Positions 60,901 to 64,000 of a stretch of DNA of 64,000 bases are shown here, piece by piece. Source of the stretch: Chloroflexota bacterium (GTDB lineage Bacteria > Chloroflexota > Dormibacteria > Aeolococcales > Aeolococcaceae); NCBI GenBank assembly GCA_005880985.1, contig VBIQ01000005.1, positions 62,001-126,000 of the forward strand, given 5' to 3'. How positions within the stretch are numbered: the first letter of the stretch is position 1; every line of letters starts with the position of its first letter. The translations under genes were made by a program, and so were the position numbers. The notes beneath the pieces were generated by a model. It was given only the letters and a program-made list of their open reading frames with translations, searched no databases and was not told the DNA's origin.

Positions 60901-63474
60901 ATGGCCAGCGCACTGGCGCTCGGCTGCGTCCTGGCGCTGAGCGCCCTGCTGTTCCCCCAGCGGGGAGTCGCCCTCACCTGGTTCGTCCCGGTCGTCGACG
61001 CCCTGGTCATCGCCACCCTGGTGGTCGCCGCCACCCTCGGCTACGCCGACGCCCTCAGCCGCCGCCACAGCCGGGCGCTCCCCATCGCCAACGCCTGTCT
61101 GGGGAGCGCGGTCCTGTGGGTGTCGCCGATGCTCACCTTCCCCGGAGTGCTGCCCGGCGGCCCGGCCACGACCACCCCGCTGGGTACCGGGCTCGCCTTC
61201 CATCTCGCCCACATCGGCACCCCGGCGCTGGTGCTCTGGGCGCTGCTGCAACAGGGACACCCGGTGAGCCGGCCGCGCCGGACGGTGCTGGGAGCCGGCG
61301 CCGCCGCGGCGCTCGGCGCCGGCGCTATTGCTGCCATCCCGTACACCATCGGGGCCTGGCTGGGAGTGCACGCCACGACCGCGGGCGTCGGCGACCGCAT
61401 CCTCTTCAGCGTCGCCCTGATCCCCGGGCTGATCGCGGTGCAGCGCATCCTGGCGCACAGCTTTCCGGACGAACGCAGCCTGGGCGGCACCATCGCCGCT
61501 CTGATCTTCCTCACCGCCGAGGCGCTGGCGGCGCCCTGGGTCGAGACGACCTACAGCCCCGCCTGGTACGTCCTCACCATGGTGCGGTGGCTGCCGGCCT
61601 GCGCCCTGCTCCTGGGACAGCTCACCCTCTACCGTCACTCGGTCGCTGCTGAGCTCGACTCTCGGCGGGCCGAGAACGATCGGGTCCGCGAGCTGACCCT
61701 GATGCAGGAGGCCGCCGAGGCGCTCTCGGTGTCGCTCGACCGCCAGGCCATCCTGCAGACGGCGGCGCGCTATGCCGCCGAGATCGTGCCGGACGTCGGC
61801 GCCCGTGCCCAGATCCTCGAGGTCCGCAACGGGCGGTGCACCGTGGTCGCCGAGCACGACAACGGTGGTGGCGCCTCCCGCATGGGGAAGACCTTCCGCC
61901 TCGCTCCGACGGCGACGCTGCGGACGCTGCTGGGCAACGGCACCGCCATCTCCGCCCCACTGATCGGCACCGGGTACGACGCTTCGATGCGCAAGGCAGG
62001 CTACGCGGTGGCGGCCTACGCGCCGCTGCGCAGCGGGGTGCTGATGGCCGGCGTGCTGGCGCTGTGCGTCCCTGATGAGGACGTCGTCTCGGCCGCCGGA
62101 GTGCGGATGTTGTCGGGAGTCGCGCATCTGGCCAGCCTGGCGCTGGCCAACGCCGACAACTACGGCCGCCTCCAGGCGATCGCCACCCGCGACCATCTCA
62201 CCGGCCTCGCCAATCGCCGCGAGATCGACCAGCGCCTCGAGGCGGTCGCCGGCCTCCCCGTGGCCGTTCTGGCCATCGACGTCGACAACCTCAAGGTGAT
62301 CAACGACACCTACGGACACGAGGCCGGCGATGCGACACTGCGGTCGGTCGCCGACGTGCTGCGCGACGGTCTGCGGGAGGGCGACGTCGCCGCCCGCACC
62401 GGCGGCGACGAGTTCGTCGCGCTGCTTCCCGGTGCCGGCCAGGCCGAGGCGGTGGCGGTGGCCGAGCGCCTCTGCGCGGTGATGCAGGGGGTACCGACCC
62501 CCAACGGGCTCGGAAGCATCAGCATCGGCTGCGCCTGGACCGAGGGCGACGAGCATCCCAAGTCGGTGTGGGACGCCGCCGACCTGGCGCTCTACGACGC
62601 CAAGCGGGCGGGACGGAACTGCGTGCGATTCCCCGACCAGGCGACCAGCGATGCGCGCACCGAGATCCTGCAGTGGGACACGCTGCTCGAGGAGATGCTG
62701 CTCACCCGCCAGGTCGTCGCCGTCTTTCAGCCGGTGGTCCGGCTCTACGACGGCGCCGCGTTCGGCTACGAGGCGCTGGCCCGGCCCGCCAACAGCGATC
62801 CTGACACCAGCGTCGAGCGGCTCTTCGCCGCCGCCCAACGCCTGGGGCTGTCGCCGCACCTCGACTGGCTCTGCCGCCGCGTCGCGCTGCAGCCGAGCAA
62901 CCGCCTCCCCGCCGACACCCTGCTGTTCCTCAACGTCGGCGTCTCGGCCCTGCTCGACCCGCTGCACGACATCGACCAGATGATGCTGCTGCTCCGCTGG
63001 TCGGGGAGGCGCGCCGAGGACATCGTCCTCGAGATCACCGAGCGCGAGGCGGTGCGCGACGTCAGCCGGCTGGAGACGGTGGTGGCCGCCTACCGCGCCG
63101 AGGGCTTCCGCTTCGCCCTCGACGACGTGGGCGAGGGGCATTCCACCTTCGAGCTGCTGGCGGCGGCGGCGCCCGAGTTCATCAAGATCTCCAGCCGGCT
63201 GGTGCGCCGCCACCATGTCCCCGCCGCCCGCTCGGTGATCCGCGGCATCGTCGCCTTCGCCGCCGCCAGCGGATCGGAACCGATCGCCGAGGGCATCGAG
63301 GGCAACGAGGAGCTGGAGGCGATGGCCGAGCTCGGCGTGTGCCTCGGACAGGGATATGCCCTCGGGCGCCCGGTCAACGCCGCCGATCTTCCCGCGGAGC
63401 TGCTGGCGCCGCTGACCTGGCGTCTGTCACTGCGCAGCGTCGCCGGCCACCTGAGCTCGAGCCTGAGCGCCTGA
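60901..63474 (+). CDS. Membrane GGDEF-EAL protein with GAF-like domain
   Basis: Cyclic-di-GMP turnover protein of 857 aa. Seven or so hydrophobic helices occupy residues 1-245. A GAF-like domain (about 265-420) starts at LMQEAAEALSVSLDRQAILQ. The GGDEF domain has DHLTGLANRREID and an intact GGDEF at 501-505; the inhibitory RxxD site (REGD, 492-495) lies 5 residues before it. The EAL domain has EAL at 624-626, LEITER, LDDVGEGHS, FIKIS and AEGIEG, so metal and catalytic residues are kept with small changes (DDVGEG for DDFGTG). Either synthesis or hydrolysis is possible. ATG 60901 is the first ATG/GTG/TTG in frame. It lies 19 nt before cpaF, so it is probably linked to pilus or surface control. 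Confidence 0.92.
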   Translation: MASALALGCVLALSALLFPQRGVALTWFVPVVDALVIATLVVAATLGYADALSRRHSRALPIANACLGSAVLWVSPMLTFPGVLPGGPATTTPLGTGLAFHLAHIGTPALVLWALLQQGHPVSRPRRTVLGAGAAAALGAGAIAAIPYTIGAWLGVHATTAGVGDRILFSVALIPGLIAVQRILAHSFPDERSLGGTIAALIFLTAEALAAPWVETTYSPAWYVLTMVRWLPACALLLGQLTLYRHSVAAELDSRRAENDRVRELTLMQEAAEALSVSLDRQAILQTAARYAAEIVPDVGARAQILEVRNGRCTVVAEHDNGGGASRMGKTFRLAPTATLRTLLGNGTAISAPLIGTGYDASMRKAGYAVAAYAPLRSGVLMAGVLALCVPDEDVVSAAGVRMLSGVAHLASLALANADNYGRLQAIATRDHLTGLANRREIDQRLEAVAGLPVAVLAIDVDNLKVINDTYGHEAGDATLRSVADVLRDGLREGDVAARTGGDEFVALLPGAGQAEAVAVAERLCAVMQGVPTPNGLGSISIGCAWTEGDEHPKSVWDAADLALYDAKRAGRNCVRFPDQATSDARTEILQWDTLLEEMLLTRQVVAVFQPVVRLYDGAAFGYEALARPANSDPDTSVERLFAAAQRLGLSPHLDWLCRRVALQPSNRLPADTLLFLNVGVSALLDPLHDIDQMMLLLRWSGRRAEDIVLEITEREAVRDVSRLETVVAAYRAEGFRFALDDVGEGHSTFELLAAAAPEFIKISSRLVRRHHVPAARSVIRGIVAFAAASGSEPIAEGIEGNEELEAMAELGVCLGQGYALGRPVNAADLPAELLAPLTWRLSLRSVAGHLSSSLSA

Positions 63475-63493
63475 CGTCACAAAGGACTCAACC

Positions 63494-64000
63494 ATGACCG
63501 CGCCCGCCTATCTGCCTGACACTCAACCGCTTGCCGGAGCGCCGGACGCGGGGCTGGAGTCGTATCTGCGGGCGCTCGGCCCGCTGCGCCCGCTGATCGA
63601 GGACGATGGTCTCACCGAGATCATGGTGAACGGACCCGATGCGGTGTACGTCGAGGAGGGTGGCCGCATCCGACTCACCGAGGTGCACTTCGCGAGTCGC
63701 GAGGAGCTGCTGCGCGTCATCGAGTTCATCGTCAGCGCCGTCGGTCGCCGGGTCGACAGCCGCCAGCCGATCTGCGATGCGCGCCTGCTCGACGGCTCCC
63801 GGGTCGCGGTGAGCCTGGCACCGGTGGCCCTCAACGGACCGCTGCTCACCATCCGCAAGTTCGGCCGGGCTCCCTTCACCGTCGAGGATCTGATCAGATT
63901 CGGCACCCTCGGCCACGAGGCTGCCGCCTTCATCGAGGCGTGCGTGGTGGTGCGCGGCAACATCGTGATCAGCGGCGGCACCGGCACCGGCAAGACCACC
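63494..64000 (+). CDS. cpaF: CpaF/TadA-type secretion ATPase (partial, cut by window end)
   Basis: The first 169 residues of a VirB11/CpaF-family ATPase that powers Tad/Flp pilus or type II/IV-like secretion. The N-terminal domain contains LRPLIEDDGLTEIMVNGPDAVYVEEGGRI and VDSRQPICDARLLDGSRVAV, both typical of CpaF, then RKFGRAPFTVEDLIRFG. The sequence ends exactly within the Walker A loop SGGTGTGKTT. ATG 63494 has AAAGGA with 7 nt spacing. It probably opens a tad operon continuing to the right; the 19-nt gap to the GGDEF-EAL gene suggests co-transcription with it. Confidence 0.92.
   Translation, partial: MTAPAYLPDTQPLAGAPDAGLESYLRALGPLRPLIEDDGLTEIMVNGPDAVYVEEGGRIRLTEVHFASREELLRVIEFIVSAVGRRVDSRQPICDARLLDGSRVAVSLAPVALNGPLLTIRKFGRAPFTVEDLIRFGTLGHEAAAFIEACVVVRGNIVISGGTGTGKTT

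Overview
The window is a gene-dense, very GC-rich (roughly 70 percent by eye) bacterial chromosome segment. It has 55 protein genes, one of them cut by the right edge, and one tRNA gene. GTG and TTG starts are frequent. Many genes have a TANNNT -10 box only 6-9 nt before the start codon, which suggests leaderless mRNAs. An F420-dependent NADP reductase family protein, a split methylmalonyl-CoA mutase, a DarA-type c-di-AMP receptor next to tmk, a SpoIIIAA/R3H-like ATPase and secreted proteins with C-terminal FGDA repeats suggest a high-GC Terrabacteria lineage. Candidatus Dormibacterota, or a related Chloroflexota/Actinomycetota group, is my best guess. This is inference; no marker gene in the window settles it.

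Layout. 0.1-14.2 kb: acyl-CoA and propionyl-CoA metabolism. An acyl-CoA dehydrogenase, succinyl-CoA synthetase (sucCD), an acyl/propionyl-CoA carboxylase beta subunit, methylmalonyl-CoA epimerase and the mutase catalytic subunit outline a propionyl-CoA to succinate route. Interspersed are two polytopic glycosyltransferases, npdG, a secreted beta-helix protein and an acyltransferase. 14.4-20.5 kb: a third glycosyltransferase, two SCP2-like proteins, a large secreted repeat protein and a zinc-ribbon membrane protein. 20.4-24.4 kb: alpha/beta hydrolase, a membrane FeS oxidoreductase and enoyl-CoA hydratase, probably fatty-acid oxidation with electron delivery to quinone. 24.5-33.8 kb: two unknown proteins, a PLP decarboxylase, a compact run (GNAT, R3H ATPase, tmk, darA), and pdxT/pdxS separated by an inserted glycosyltransferase.

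34.0-55.2 kb: a cell-surface glycan region. It opens with GtrA, a large membrane protein and a polyprenyl-phosphate sugar transferase. After an SRPBCC/acyl-CoA synthetase pair and another GT87-like gene comes a pseudaminic-acid-type nonulosonate cluster: pseB, pseC, an alpha/beta hydrolase-like gene, a WbqC gene, pseI and a methyltransferase on the plus strand. These converge on pseG, a cytidylyltransferase and a capsule-type transferase on the minus strand. A PhyH oxygenase, a flippase and a family 2 glycosyltransferase complete the region. No PseH acetyltransferase is visible.

55.4-64.0 kb: tRNA-Pro(CGG), an orphan response regulator, a Nudix/SixA pair resembling a split MutT1, a DUF2330 protein and a second secreted repeat protein. 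A full GGDEF-EAL protein follows, then the start of a CpaF-type secretion ATPase that probably opens a Tad/Flp pilus operon beyond the right edge. No rRNA, CRISPR array, insertion sequence or phage gene was seen. No gene-free stretch exceeds 300 bases.
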